Shown one piece after another: positions 8,596 to 18,029 of a stretch of DNA of 64,000 bases (the first letter of the stretch is position 1; each line of letters begins with the position of its first letter). The notes below the pieces were generated by a model. That model worked only from the letters and a program-made list of their open reading frames with translations. It had not been told where the DNA came from and made no database searches. The position numbers and the translations under genes are program-made. The DNA comes from Roseobacter denitrificans OCh 114 (lineage in GTDB: Bacteria > Pseudomonadota > Alphaproteobacteria > Rhodobacterales > Rhodobacteraceae), in contig NC_008209.1 in the NCBI RefSeq assembly GCF_000014045.1, forward strand, positions 2,503,001 through 2,567,000. The letters run 5' to 3'.

Positions 8596-9786
8596 TTACT
8601 TGAAGCCGATGGTGACGTTTTCGCCGTCCTGTACTTCGATCATGCGGTAGGTTCCGGCGGACTCACCCGGTCCGATCAATTCAACCGCAGACGCGCCGAC
8701 ATAGTCGATCTCGCCACCTTCGCGCAGGATGTCAAAGGCTTTGGCCAGATCGCCGGGATAGATCTTTTCGCCCGGTGCATTGGCCACATCGAGAATGTGC
8801 TTGCCATAGTCCGCCGGATCGACACTATCCGCCGCCTGCATCGCCAGCATGAAAAGCGCGGCGGCATCATAGCTTTCGGGCGTATAGGGCGATGTGGCAT
8901 CAAATGCGTCGCCCGAAAGCGCCTTGAGCTTTTCGATGCCTTCACCACCGGACCCCGCGATCTGACCGTAGGACCCGTTCAGCGCAGAGCCGACATTGGC
9001 AGGCAGGCTGTCGCCGATCATGCCGCCGGGCAGACCGAAGGTGTCAAATGCGCCCGTGTCCAGTGCTGCGTTGATGATACCGAGGCCGCCTTGATCGAGA
9101 TAGCCCGCAACCACGAGGATATCGCCACCCGCCGAGGCCAGCGCGCCCATTTCAGCGGAGTAATCCGCCTTGCCGTCTTCATGCGCGGCAACGATCGTGA
9201 CTTCCCCGCCGATGCTTTCGAAATTGCTCTGGATCGCGTCCGCGAGACCTTTGCCGTAGTCGTTGTTGGTATAGGTCAGCGCGATGGATTTCACCCCACG
9301 TTCCTGCAGGATTTCAGCCATCACCTGACCTTCGCGCGCGTCCGACGGGGCGGTGCGGAAAAACAGGTCGTTGTCTTCAACCGTGGTCAGGCCCGGCGAT
9401 GTGGCCGAGGGTGAAATCATCACCATGCCGTTCGGGATCGCCACGTTTTGCAAAATCGCACCCGTGACACCGGAGCAATCCCCGCCGATCAACCCGTTGA
9501 TGCCTTCCGCGATCAACCGCTCGCCATTGGATGTGCTCAGACCGTTGTCGATGCAACCGGTGTCAGCCCGGATTGATGTCACGGTCGCAGAGTCGAGAAA
9601 TTTGCCGCTTTCGGTCGCTTCCGCCATGGCAAGTTCGGCACCGGCGGCCATCGGGCCAGTCAGCGATTCGATCGGACCGGTGAACCCGAAGAGCACCCCG
9701 AGCGTTACTTCACTTTTCGTATCATCCGCCAGCGCAGTGGTGGCAATCAGTGCTGCAGCCGTTGTGGCCATAAGCAACTTTTTCAT
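8596..9786 (-). CDS. Branched-chain amino acid ABC transporter substrate-binding protein
   Basis: A 396-residue periplasmic binding protein of the Leu/Ile/Val (type I periplasmic binding) family. The N-terminus is a clean signal peptide with predicted cleavage after ALA (about residue 21). Family-typical features include VTLGVLFGFTGPIE at the mature start and the segment GVKSIALTYTNNDYGKG. GGGAGATGAACA precedes the ATG. It is first in the liv operon and divergent from the sugar dehydrogenase gene, so the operon promoter should lie in 9787-9943. The ligand cannot be read from sequence; branched-chain amino acids or related compounds are likely. Confidence 0.9.
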   Translation of the reverse strand: MKKLLMATTAAALIATTALADDTKSEVTLGVLFGFTGPIESLTGPMAAGAELAMAEATESGKFLDSATVTSIRADTGCIDNGLSTSNGERLIAEGINGLIGGDCSGVTGAILQNVAIPNGMVMISPSATSPGLTTVEDNDLFFRTAPSDAREGQVMAEILQERGVKSIALTYTNNDYGKGLADAIQSNFESIGGEVTIVAAHEDGKADYSAEMGALASAGGDILVVAGYLDQGGLGIINAALDTGAFDTFGLPGGMIGDSLPANVGSALNGSYGQIAGSGGEGIEKLKALSGDAFDATSPYTPESYDAAALFMLAMQAADSVDPADYGKHILDVANAPGEKIYPGDLAKAFDILREGGEIDYVGASAVELIGPGESAGTYRMIEVQDGENVTIGFK

Positions 9787-9943
9787 TGTTCATCTCCCAT
9801 GTTGGAACTTGGCGTTCGCCTTGCAGATTATGCGCCCTATTTTCCAATTGAAAGCGGTTTTGGCCGGATCGCCCGACGTTCCTGCAAAAGGATCGCGTTT
9901 TACGCTCTGGGGTAGAAACCGTTGTCAGTTCAGGAGAAAATAC

Positions 9944-11032
9944 ATGCTCAGACTACTGTACATGTCGGCACTCTTTGTCTTCGTGTTGGCCGTCTCGCCC
10001 GCAACGGGGCGCGCGGATATCGTGTTCACGCCCGTCGTCACCGGATTGGACACGCCTTGGGCGATTGCGCATTTGCCGGACGGGCAGGTGCTGATCACTG
10101 AAAAAGACGGGCGGGTGCTCTTGTGGAGCGCCGGCACGCTGCGCGAGGTTGAGGGCGCACCGCAGGTTGTTGATCGCGGGCAGGGCGGGTTGATGGATGT
10201 CACTGTGGCACGTGATTTCGCGCGCAGCCGCACCGTGTTTCTGAGCTACAGCAAGCGACAGCGCGGTGGTGCCGGGACGGCGCTGGCCGCTGCAACCCTG
10301 TCGCAGGATGGCCGTCGGCTGGAAGACCTGCGCGATATCTTCGTGATGGCGCCGGGCTCTTCGGGGGGCAGGCATTTTGGCTCGCGCATTGTCGAGAATA
10401 CCGACGGCACCCTCTTCCTGGCCATCGGTGATCGCGGTGACAGACCGTCGGCGCAGGATAGGGAGAACCACGCCGGCAGCGTGATCCGGATCAATCGGGA
10501 TGGCAGCATCCCCTCGGACAACCCCTTCGTGAATACGCCCGGCGTGCAGCCGGAAATCTGGTCGTTCGGGCACCGCAATCCGCAAGGTGCCGGGCTGGAT
10601 GCGCAAGGCAGGCTCTGGACGGCGGAGCATGGCGCGCGCGGTGGCGATGAAATCAATCTGGTGCGCAAGGGTGCGAACTACGGCTGGCCGGTGATTTCAT
10701 ACGGACGGCATTACACTGGGGGTAAAATCGGCGAGGGTACGGCGCGCGCCGGGATGGAGCAGCCCGCATCCTATTGGGATCCGTCCATCGCGCCATCGGG
10801 CTTATTGGTCTATCAGGGCGATATGTTTCCCGACTGGCGTGGGCATATGTTCGTCGGCTCGCTCAAGGATGACTACATCGCGCGGCTGACAATATCCGGC
10901 GAGACAACGCGCGAGGTTGAGCGGATCCAGAATGAGGCAACCACGCGTGTGCGCGACGTTGCCGACGCCGCAGATGGCAGCATCTGGTTCATATCCGTCG
11001 GAAACGGTGCGATCTACAGGATATCTGACTAG
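9944..11032 (+). CDS. PQQ-dependent aldose sugar dehydrogenase family protein
   Basis: A 362-residue secreted six-bladed beta-propeller protein of the soluble glucose/aldose dehydrogenase (YliI-like) family. It has a signal peptide (hydrophobic residues 4-18, cleavage near GRADI), the early motif GLDTPWAIAHLPDG, and the family blocks GHRNPQG and EHGARGGDEIN with KGANYGWP. It would oxidise sugars in the periplasm using PQQ; no pqq synthesis genes are in the window. The start is set at 9944 because AGGAG lies 7 nt upstream and a signal peptide follows; an in-frame extension further upstream is antisense to the liv binding-protein gene. Confidence 0.88.
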   Translation: MLRLLYMSALFVFVLAVSPATGRADIVFTPVVTGLDTPWAIAHLPDGQVLITEKDGRVLLWSAGTLREVEGAPQVVDRGQGGLMDVTVARDFARSRTVFLSYSKRQRGGAGTALAAATLSQDGRRLEDLRDIFVMAPGSSGGRHFGSRIVENTDGTLFLAIGDRGDRPSAQDRENHAGSVIRINRDGSIPSDNPFVNTPGVQPEIWSFGHRNPQGAGLDAQGRLWTAEHGARGGDEINLVRKGANYGWPVISYGRHYTGGKIGEGTARAGMEQPASYWDPSIAPSGLLVYQGDMFPDWRGHMFVGSLKDDYIARLTISGETTREVERIQNEATTRVRDVADAADGSIWFISVGNGAIYRISD

Positions 11033-11033
11033 T

Positions 11034-11083
11034 TTCAAGATTTTGAAAGTCGAAATTAATGCGATAATTTTACACCCGGGTGT
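11034..11083. repeat. Short palindromes downstream of the dehydrogenase gene
   Basis: TTTCAAGATTTTGAAA just after the stop codon and the 12-bp perfect palindrome ACACCCGGGTGT (11072-11083) lie in the convergent gap to the AraC-type regulator gene. Neither has a good T tract; they could be a weak terminator or a binding site. Confidence 0.3.
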
Positions 11084-11105
11084 CCTGATGGATGGTTCGC
11101 TTTGG

Positions 11106-12110
11106 TTAAAAAGACAACCGCGCTGCGTGGCTGCCGCGCTCCCGGTAGGGCGTCGTGTCGTAATGTGCGCGGTAGCATTTGGAAAAATGCGACGGGGAAG
11201 CAAAGCCGCAAGCCAGCGCCACATTGATCACGCTCATATCGGTTTGCATCAAGAGATTGCGCGCTTTTTGCAGTCGCAACTCCATGTAATAGCGCTTCGG
11301 GCTGCGGTTCAAGTAGCGCCGGAACAACCGCTCAAGCTGGCGCGTGCTCATGCCGACGTCTCGGGCGAGGGTTGAGGGGCTGATCGGCTCTTCGATGTTG
11401 CTTTCCATCATCTGGATCACAAGGCTCAACTTGGGATGGCGCACGCCGATGCGGGTCGGAACCGACAGGCGCTGTGTATCCTGATCCGTCCGGATCGAGG
11501 TATAGATCAACTGATCTGCCACCAGATTGGCGAGATCCTCGCCCTGTTGTTCCGCGATGAGTTTGAGCATCAAGTCAATCGACGATGTCCCCCCCGCCGT
11601 CGTGATCCGATTGCCATCCACCACAAAGACGGATTTTGTCAGCGTCACATCCTCGAAGTCCTCGGCAAAACTGTCCTGGTTTTCCCAATGGATCGTGGCC
11701 TTTTTACCATCCAGCAAACCCGCCTTGGCCAATGTGTAGGCGGCAGTGCAAAGACCACCTAGCACGACACCCTTGCGGGATTCGCGCCGCAGCCAGCCAA
11801 GCACACGTTTGGTGGTCGCCGCCTGCACGTCGATGCCGCCACAGACCAGCAGAATATCGTCGCGCTGCAAGTCTTCGAGATCGCCATCCAGCTTGAAACC
11901 GCTTCCGGCGGAGCAACTCACGATGTCGCCGCCTTCGCCAATAATGCGCCACTCATACAGCGTCTCATTGGCCATCCGATTGGCGATGCGCAGGCTCTCC
12001 ACCGCGGCAGAAAAACACAGCAGGGTAAAGTTATCGAGCAGAAGGAACACAAACCGTTTTGGCTTGGACGCATTTGGATCCGCGCGGGATGATCGTGAGA
12101 TGTCGGACAT
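11106..12110 (-). CDS. GlxA-type transcriptional regulator (DJ-1/PfpI + AraC HTH)
   Basis: A 334-residue regulator. Residues ~15-185 form a DJ-1/PfpI-like domain (FVFLLLDNFTLL, then VLGGLCTAAYTLAKAG around the nucleophile-elbow position), and residues ~230-325 form an AraC-type double helix-turn-helix (TLARDVGMSTRQLERLFRRY, then VALACGFASPSHFSK). This architecture is shared by GlxA and by the carnitine/betaine/arginine regulators CdhR, GbdR and ArgR; the effector cannot be told from sequence. Start at 12110 gives the usual N-terminus and follows AAGAGGCAGGA; an upstream ATG at 12188 is possible. It is divergent from the DAHP synthase gene. Confidence 0.88.
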   Translation of the reverse strand: MSDISRSSRADPNASKPKRFVFLLLDNFTLLCFSAAVESLRIANRMANETLYEWRIIGEGGDIVSCSAGSGFKLDGDLEDLQRDDILLVCGGIDVQAATTKRVLGWLRRESRKGVVLGGLCTAAYTLAKAGLLDGKKATIHWENQDSFAEDFEDVTLTKSVFVVDGNRITTAGGTSSIDLMLKLIAEQQGEDLANLVADQLIYTSIRTDQDTQRLSVPTRIGVRHPKLSLVIQMMESNIEEPISPSTLARDVGMSTRQLERLFRRYLNRSPKRYYMELRLQKARNLLMQTDMSVINVALACGFASPSHFSKCYRAHYDTTPYRERGSHAARLSF

Positions 12111-12309
12111 TCCTGCCTCTTGCTGGTCGTCATGCCACCCGGTAGACGATCGCACGCGGACACCGGACTGTATTTTAACTCTGCTCACGGCACGAAAGCG
12201 ACGTCAAGAGGACGAATTTGTGATATGGTCACTCGCGCCGCGCTTTTGTATAGAGATGAACGACATGTGAGCGCTCGCAGTGCGCGGGCCAGAAGCGGAG
12301 ACGAAAAAC

Positions 12310-13680
12310 ATGAGCGAATGGACAAAATCAAGCTGGCGTGCAAAGCCGCGCATCCAGATGCCGGACTACCCCGATCAGGCTGCCCTGAACGAAGTCGAGG
12401 CACAGCTTTCGCGCTATCCGCTGCTGGTTTTTGCCGGTGAAGCCCGCCGCCTGAAAAAGCATCTGGGGGCTGCCGGTCGTGGCGATGCGTTCCTGTTGCA
12501 GGGCGGTGATTGTGCGGAGAGCTTTGATCAGTTCAGTTCGGATGCGATCCGCGACACGTTCAAGGTCATGTTGCAGATGGCGATTGTGCTGACCCATGGT
12601 GCCAAGGTTCCGGTGGTCAAGGTCGGCCGTATGGCGGGTCAATTCGCCAAGCCGCGTTCGGCTGCAACGGAAACGGTCGACGGGGTGGAACTGCCCAGCT
12701 ATCGCGGTGACATCATCAACAAGCTGGATTTCACGGCCGATGCGCGCATTCCGGACCCGCAGAACATGCTGCGTGCCTACACGCAGGCAGCGGCGACGCT
12801 GAACCTGTTGCGGGCGTTTTCCACGGGTGGTTATGCCGATGTTCATCAGGTGCATGCCTGGACGCAGGGCTTTACCGAAGGTGAAAAGGCAGAGGCCTAC
12901 CGCGAGGTTGCGAACCGTATTTCCGACACGCTGGACTTCATGACAGCTGCGGGGATCAATGCGGATACGGCGCATACGCTGCAATCGGTTGAGTTCTACA
13001 CCAGCCATGAATCGCTGCTGCTGGAATACGAAGAAGCGCTGACCCGCGTTGACAGCACCACAGGCAAGTGGCTGGCGGGCTCGGGTCATATGATCTGGAT
13101 CGGTGATCGCACACGCCAGCCGGACGGGGCGCATGTGGAATTTGCCAGCGGTGTCCAGAACCCGATCGGCCTCAAGGCCGGTCCCAGCATGACCTCGGAT
13201 GACCTCAAGAAGTTGATGGCCAAGCTGAACCCCGAAAACGAAGAAGGTCGCCTGACCCTGATCGCGCGCTTTGGCGCGGGGTCGGTGGCGGAACATCTGC
13301 CGCGCCTGATCAAGACGGTGCGCGAAGAAGGGGCAAATGTGACCTGGGTGTGTGACGCGATGCATGGCAATACGATCAAGTCCTCGACCGGGTACAAGAC
13401 CCGGCCGTTTGAATCGGTCCTGCGCGAGGTGCGCGAGTTCTTTGCGGTTCACGCATCCGAAGGCACGGTGCCCGGTGGCGTTCACTTTGAGATGACCGGT
13501 CAGGATGTCACGGAATGCACCGGGGGCGTGCGCGCCGTCAGCGATGAAGATCTGTCATCGCGCTATCACACTGCCTGCGATCCGCGCCTGAATGCCAGCC
13601 AATCGTTGGAACTGGCCTTCCTCGTGGCGGAAGAGCTTTCGGCGCGCCGCACGCAACATCAAAACGCCGCCGTAAGTTAA
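12310..13680 (+). CDS. Class II 3-deoxy-7-phosphoheptulonate synthase
   Basis: A 456-residue plant-type DAHP synthase, catalysing the first step of the shikimate pathway (phosphoenolpyruvate + erythrose-4-phosphate). Family blocks: GGDCAESF with the metal-ligand Cys68, [37 protein letters not shown] and [12 protein letters not shown]. Length matches the microbial class II form. Start at 12310 is chosen because GGAG lies 9 nt upstream; an in-frame ATG 30 nt earlier lacks a site. Single gene, closed by a strong terminator. A second shikimate enzyme, AroQ, is encoded 14 kb away. Confidence 0.93.
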   Translation: MSEWTKSSWRAKPRIQMPDYPDQAALNEVEAQLSRYPLLVFAGEARRLKKHLGAAGRGDAFLLQGGDCAESFDQFSSDAIRDTFKVMLQMAIVLTHGAKVPVVKVGRMAGQFAKPRSAATETVDGVELPSYRGDIINKLDFTADARIPDPQNMLRAYTQAAATLNLLRAFSTGGYADVHQVHAWTQGFTEGEKAEAYREVANRISDTLDFMTAAGINADTAHTLQSVEFYTSHESLLLEYEEALTRVDSTTGKWLAGSGHMIWIGDRTRQPDGAHVEFASGVQNPIGLKAGPSMTSDDLKKLMAKLNPENEEGRLTLIARFGAGSVAEHLPRLIKTVREEGANVTWVCDAMHGNTIKSSTGYKTRPFESVLREVREFFAVHASEGTVPGGVHFEMTGQDVTECTGGVRAVSDEDLSSRYHTACDPRLNASQSLELAFLVAEELSARRTQHQNAAVS

Positions 13681-13693
13681 GGCACGGCATTAA

Positions 13694-13731
13694 AAAACGC
13701 CCGCTGGTTTCAAACCGGCGGGCGTTTTTGT
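13694..13731 (+). terminator. Intrinsic terminator of DAHP synthase gene
   Basis: AACGCCCGC pairs perfectly with GCGGGCGTT, the stem extends inward through TGGTTT/AAACCG, and a T5 tract follows. The mirrored A tract on the other side means it could also terminate minus-strand transcripts. Confidence 0.85.
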
Positions 13732-13778
13732 TGTGTCTGAACCGACCTTGTGCTGCGGCCCTCTTGCCGTCGAACGCT

Positions 13779-14492
13779 CTAATCGTCGTCCGTCTTCACA
13801 AGTCTGAGATAAGGCGCATCACGACGCGGCGTTTCGGTCCGAAATTCGGCCTTAGCTTCGGCAAATCCGGGCACTTCGGCCCTCGGCTTTGGGGCCGGCA
13901 AGGGTTTTCTTGGCTCGCGCTTTGCCAGCAAGGGCGGGGTTTGGTTTGTCACGATGGGGCGCAGCGCAGTCGCCGTCACATCAAACCGCCGCGGGCTGCG
14001 GCCCATGTCACCCACCGCGACCAGCGCGCCAAGAACACGGCTGACATCACCCAGATCGCTTTTCAGCGGCATGAGGGTCAATCGCGCATCAAGCGGCGGC
14101 ATGCCCGGCCCTTTTTCTGAGTGCAGCATCATCGTGCATGTGGCAGGTGTTTCGAAAACCTCTTCAAGGGTGTCGCTCAACTGACGCCGTGAAGCCGGTG
14201 TGATGAAGGCCGTCAGGGGCATCCCGCGCACTTCCATCCCCATCAGATCACTCAGATGGCTTCCGGCGATCCGAAGGCGCGCGATACCCGGCGCGATCCG
14301 CTCCACGATGAAGGCATACTCCAACGCCTGTTCAATGCCGCGCGGGTCAATTTCGGACCGGCTGGGCATCAGCCGCGTGCCGCGCAGCGCTTCCCAATAG
14401 GCCTCGACCTGAGAGAGTGGGGTAAATCCTGTTTCTGTAACGTGCTGTGTCATGTTAACCACATTGTGCGTGTTTTTACCGCCATTGTCCAT
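13779..14492 (-). CDS. PAS-domain protein of unknown role (PAS_5-like)
   Basis: A 237-residue cytosolic protein. The first ~160 residues read as a PAS_5-type domain common in alphaproteobacteria (SQVEAYWEALRG, then RSEIDPRGIEQALEYAFIVERI and GMEVRGMPLTAFITP). The C-terminal ~70 residues are Pro/Lys/Arg-rich and probably disordered. No output domain is attached. The start at 14492 is chosen because GAAGG lies 8 nt upstream; 14453 is an alternative giving a shorter N-terminus, and 14621 lacks support. Divergent from yicC. PAS_5 proteins are annotated as putative sensors; ligand unknown. Confidence 0.75.
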   Translation of the reverse strand: MDNGGKNTHNVVNMTQHVTETGFTPLSQVEAYWEALRGTRLMPSRSEIDPRGIEQALEYAFIVERIAPGIARLRIAGSHLSDLMGMEVRGMPLTAFITPASRRQLSDTLEEVFETPATCTMMLHSEKGPGMPPLDARLTLMPLKSDLGDVSRVLGALVAVGDMGRSPRRFDVTATALRPIVTNQTPPLLAKREPRKPLPAPKPRAEVPGFAEAKAEFRTETPRRDAPYLRLVKTDDD

Positions 14493-14759
14493 TGCTTGCG
14501 CCTTCTGTTTCTGACCAGCTTTGAGGTCACCGGCAGCCGGTCGGTGGTACTTGTTACAAGCAGGAAACACTGCTTCCTGCCGAAAATTGATTACTGAAAC
14601 GTTAATATCAACAATTTTCACAAAATGGGTGGCTAATTTGCGGAATGGTTAACCGCAGCGCGCTCATTTGCGCTGCGCGCCGCCCTGCGCACGGGGTTGC
14701 TCTGACCGCCTAAACTGCCATAAAGCAAGGCAATACTGGCTGTACGAAAGGAAATGCGG

Positions 14760-15650
14760 ATGCTGCGATCTATGACCGGATTTGCCTCGGCAACCGGCGG
14801 CCTTGCCCCCCATGCGTGGAATTGGGAACTGCGTTCGGTGAACGGCAAGGGGCAGGATCTGCGCCTGCGGGTGCCTGACTGGATTGACGGGCTTGAGATC
14901 GGCCTGCGCAAGATGCTGGCAGCCCAGACCGCGCGCGGCACGATCACGCTTTCTCTGCGACTGACGCGGGACGAGAACGCCACCACGCTGAAAATTAACC
15001 ATGAACAGCTGCGCTGCGTCCTCCGGGCCATTGATCAGGTCGAAGCCGAAGCCGCAGCGATGGGCGTTGGTCTGACGCCGTCAAAAGCCTCTGACATCGT
15101 TGCCATGCGCGGCGTTCTGGAGGCCGGATCGGTGGAGGATGACCCGGCACCGCTCACCAAGCATCTGTTGGAAGAGGCAAAGACGCTGATCAGCGCGTTC
15201 AATGACATGCGCCGAGCCGAAGGGGCAGCCCTCGAAAAGGTGCTGCTGTCTCAACTGGATGAGGTTGCGCAGCTGACGTCGCAGGCAAAGGAACATGCAA
15301 AAACGCGCAGTGCCGAGGCAGGCGACATCCTGCGGCGCAATCTGCGGCGCGTGCTCGACAATATCGAGACTGTGGATGAGGACCGCCTTGCGCAGGAACT
15401 GGCGATGATTGCCGTCAAATCGGATGTCACCGAAGAGGTTGACCGCCTTGCGGCGCATGTCACCGCCGCGCGAGACCTGATCAGACAGGGTGGCCCAGTC
15501 GGGCGCAAGCTGGATTTTCTGATGCAGGAATTCAACCGGGAGGCCAATACGCTTTGCGCCAAGGCGCAAAACACCGAATTGACACGCTGCGGTCTTGCAC
15601 TGAAGGCAGTGATCGATCAGATGCGGGAGCAAGTACAGAATGTGGAGTAA
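14760..15650 (+). CDS. yicC: YicC/YloC family endoribonuclease
   Basis: A 296-residue protein beginning MLRSMTGFAS, the hallmark N-terminus of YicC (usually M-x-S-M-T-x-F-A). The C-terminal DUF1732 region includes IAVKSDVTEEVDRLAAHV and GRKLDFLMQEFNREANTLCAK, with acidic and His residues expected at the active site. E. coli YicC is reported as an endoribonuclease acting in RNA turnover. Start at 14760 rather than 14754 because GAAAGGA then has proper spacing and the N-terminus fits the family. gmk follows after 3 nt, the usual yicC-gmk pairing. Confidence 0.9.
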   Translation: MLRSMTGFASATGGLAPHAWNWELRSVNGKGQDLRLRVPDWIDGLEIGLRKMLAAQTARGTITLSLRLTRDENATTLKINHEQLRCVLRAIDQVEAEAAAMGVGLTPSKASDIVAMRGVLEAGSVEDDPAPLTKHLLEEAKTLISAFNDMRRAEGAALEKVLLSQLDEVAQLTSQAKEHAKTRSAEAGDILRRNLRRVLDNIETVDEDRLAQELAMIAVKSDVTEEVDRLAAHVTAARDLIRQGGPVGRKLDFLMQEFNREANTLCAKAQNTELTRCGLALKAVIDQMREQVQNVE

Positions 15651-15653
15651 CCG

Positions 15654-16298
15654 ATGAAACCCATGCGCCGCGGACTTCTGATTATCCTCAGCTCACCCTC
15701 GGGCGCTGGCAAATCCACCTTGGCGCGGCGGTTGCGGGACTGGGACACGGACATCGAATTCTCAGTGTCCGCCACGACCCGTGCCGCGCGTCCGGGCGAG
15801 GTTGACGGGCGTGAGTACCATTTCGTGGATGAGGCTGCCTTCAAATCGCAGGTGAGCAATGGGGGTATGCTGGAGCATGCGCATGTTTTCGGCAACTTCT
15901 ATGGCTCGCCAAGCGGCCCTGTTCAGGAGGCCATCAACGCCGGTCGCGATGTGTTGTTCGACATCGACTGGCAAGGGGCGCAGCAAATCACCAATTCGGC
16001 CCTCAGCGCGCATACGCTGTCCATTTTCCTGTTGCCGCCCTCGATCCGCGAGTTGCGCAACCGTCTGGAGAAACGCGCACAGGATGATGCCGCAACCATC
16101 GCGCGCCGCATGGACAAGAGTTGGGATGAGATCAGTCATTGGGGCAGCTACGATTATGTGCTGGTGAATGACGATCTGGACACCACCGAGGCGCATCTGA
16201 AAACCATCGTAACGGCCACGCGCCTGCGGCGCAGCCAACAGCCGGGACTGACCGAACACGTGCGCCACCTGCAATCCGAATTCGAAAGGTTATCATGA
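15654..16298 (+). CDS. gmk: Guanylate kinase
   Basis: A 214-residue P-loop kinase converting GMP to GDP. Walker A is [10 protein letters not shown] (residues 13-22); the GMP-binding region [19 protein letters not shown] follows, with Tyr and Glu residues for guanine recognition, then [13 protein letters not shown] and the lid Arg segment near [11 protein letters not shown]. Length is typical. Preceded by GGAG and cotranscribed with yicC; its stop overlaps the next gene by 4 nt. Confidence 0.95.
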
Positions 16299-16822
16299 CG
16301 TTATACGCTTTAGGTGAGGATATACCTCAACTGCATGAGGACACATGGGTCGCACCGGGTGCGAACCTGATTGGCAAGGTTGTACTGGAAGCGGGGGCGT
16401 CTGTCTGGTTCGGGACAACCATCCGCGCGGATCACGAGGAAATCCGTGTCGGTGCGGGATCGAACGTGCAGGAAAACTGCGTCTTTCACATTGATGCCGG
16501 GTATCCGCTGCGCATCGGGGCGGGTTGCACGATCGGGCACAAGGTGATGCTGCATGGCTGCACCATCGGGGATAACTCCCTGATTGGCATGGGGGCAACG
16601 GTGCTGAACGGTGCCCGGATCGGCGCGAACTGCCTGATCGGTGCAGGGGCATTGATCACTGAAAACAAGGTGATACCGGATAATTCTCTGGTGATGGGTG
16701 TGCCGGGCAAAGTCGTGCGTGAACTGGATGCGGCTGCGATTGAGGGGCTGAGGAACTCGGCGCTGCACTACCAGAAAAACATGCGTCGCTTCAAACATGA
16801 GATTCGCGCTATAGAGATTTGA
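16295..16822 (+). CDS. Gamma-carbonic anhydrase family protein
   Basis: A 175-residue left-handed beta-helix protein with repeating hexapeptides ([15 protein letters not shown]). Three histidines sit where the gamma-class metal ligands are found: His65, His82 and His87. It is of the YrdA/PaaY size class; many such proteins bind zinc but show weak or no carbonic anhydrase activity, so the exact reaction is uncertain. The ATGA overlap with gmk indicates translational coupling. Confidence 0.88.
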
Positions 16823-16823
16823 T

Positions 16824-18011
16824 ATGAAAAACGAAAAAGCGTCGGTGATACGGCCTGATGCCCTCCCGCATTCCGCCTCAAGACCTGTGGTCACACCGCT
16901 GAGCCCGTCGGTTGTTTACGCCTCGGACACACCGGACATGCTGGACCAGCAGTATGAAGGCGGGTTGCAGGGCTATACCTATTCGCGCGAAGGGCACCCG
17001 AATGCGGATGTGGTGGCCAAACGGCTCGACCGAATGGAAAATGCGCCCTTTCCGGGGGTGATGACCGGGTCCGGCATGGGGGCTGTGTCCGCGGTTTTGC
17101 TGGGGCTGACACGCTCCGGGGACCATGTGATCGGCGGCAATCAGCTATATGGTCGCTCGCTGCGCATGACGAGCGAAGACCTGCCCCGGCTTGGCATTGC
17201 CACGACTTTGGTGGACGCGGGCGACATCGACGCTGTGCGCGCAGCCTTGCGTCCCACGACCCGGATGATCCTCGTCGAAGTTGTTTCAAACCCGACACTG
17301 CGGCTTGCGGATATCGCGGGTCTTGTTGATCTGGCGCGTGAATCTGGTGTGCTGCTGGTGGTGGACAACACATTTACCACTCCGATGGCCTTCAAGGCGC
17401 TGGATGCGGGTGCGGATGTGGTGATCCATTCGGTGACCAAGCTGCTGGCAGGTCATTCCGATGTGATGCTGGGCTATGTTGCGGCGCGGGACAAAGCGTT
17501 GAACGACCGCTTGCGCGTCTTTGCCGTGACCATGGGGCTCTCGGCCAGTCCGTTTGACTGCTGGCTGGCGGAGCGCGGTTTGCTAACTCTTGAGTTGCGG
17601 TTCGAGCGGGCGCAACGCACGGCGGCTCTTCTGGCCGATCATCTTGCCGGTCTTCCGGGTGTCAAACGGGTGCTTTATCCCGGGCGCGCCGACCACCCGG
17701 ACACCCTGCGGGCAAAGGCGCTGCTGAAGGGCAGGAACTGCAATATGGTCAGCTTTGAACTGGATGGCGCGCGGCACGCGGCGAATGCCTTTACCCGTGC
17801 GGCAGAGGGGTTGTCTTTTGCGCCAACCCTCGGGGATGTGGGCACGACGCTGTCGCATCCTGCGTCCTCGTCGCACCGGGCACTGAGCCCCGAGCAACGC
17901 GCCGCCCTTGGGATATCGGAAGGGTTTTTTCGTGTCTCTGTCGGGCTCGAAGACCCCGATAATCTCTGCGCGATCTTTACGGAAGCGGTCAGCGCGGCTG
18001 TGGCCCCCTAG
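16824..18011 (+). CDS. Cys/Met metabolism PLP-dependent enzyme (cystathionine lyase/synthase family)
   Basis: A 395-residue fold-type I PLP enzyme of the trans-sulfuration family. The Schiff-base lysine is Lys206 in HSVTKLLAGHSDVMLG; other family marks are the YSREGHPN block (about 54-61), VVSNPTLR and DNTFTTPM near residues 153-188, and the C-terminal GLED. It would act as cystathionine beta/gamma-lyase, cystathionine gamma-synthase or a methionine gamma-lyase; sequence alone does not separate these. It starts 1 nt after the carbonic anhydrase-like gene and precedes phoR by 18 nt. Confidence 0.85.
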   Translation: MKNEKASVIRPDALPHSASRPVVTPLSPSVVYASDTPDMLDQQYEGGLQGYTYSREGHPNADVVAKRLDRMENAPFPGVMTGSGMGAVSAVLLGLTRSGDHVIGGNQLYGRSLRMTSEDLPRLGIATTLVDAGDIDAVRAALRPTTRMILVEVVSNPTLRLADIAGLVDLARESGVLLVVDNTFTTPMAFKALDAGADVVIHSVTKLLAGHSDVMLGYVAARDKALNDRLRVFAVTMGLSASPFDCWLAERGLLTLELRFERAQRTAALLADHLAGLPGVKRVLYPGRADHPDTLRAKALLKGRNCNMVSFELDGARHAANAFTRAAEGLSFAPTLGDVGTTLSHPASSSHRALSPEQRAALGISEGFFRVSVGLEDPDNLCAIFTEAVSAAVAP

Positions 18012-18029
18012 CAAGGATTAAAAACACCC

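Noticed and set aside
9353..9943. N-terminal extension of the sugar dehydrogenase frame
   Set aside because: It overlaps the liv binding-protein gene in antisense; a ribosome binding site and signal peptide mark the real start at 9944.
12111..12309. Possible short leader peptide upstream of DAHP synthase
   Set aside because: No Trp/Tyr/Phe-rich frame with attenuator hairpins was found; only the coding start at 12310 is supported.
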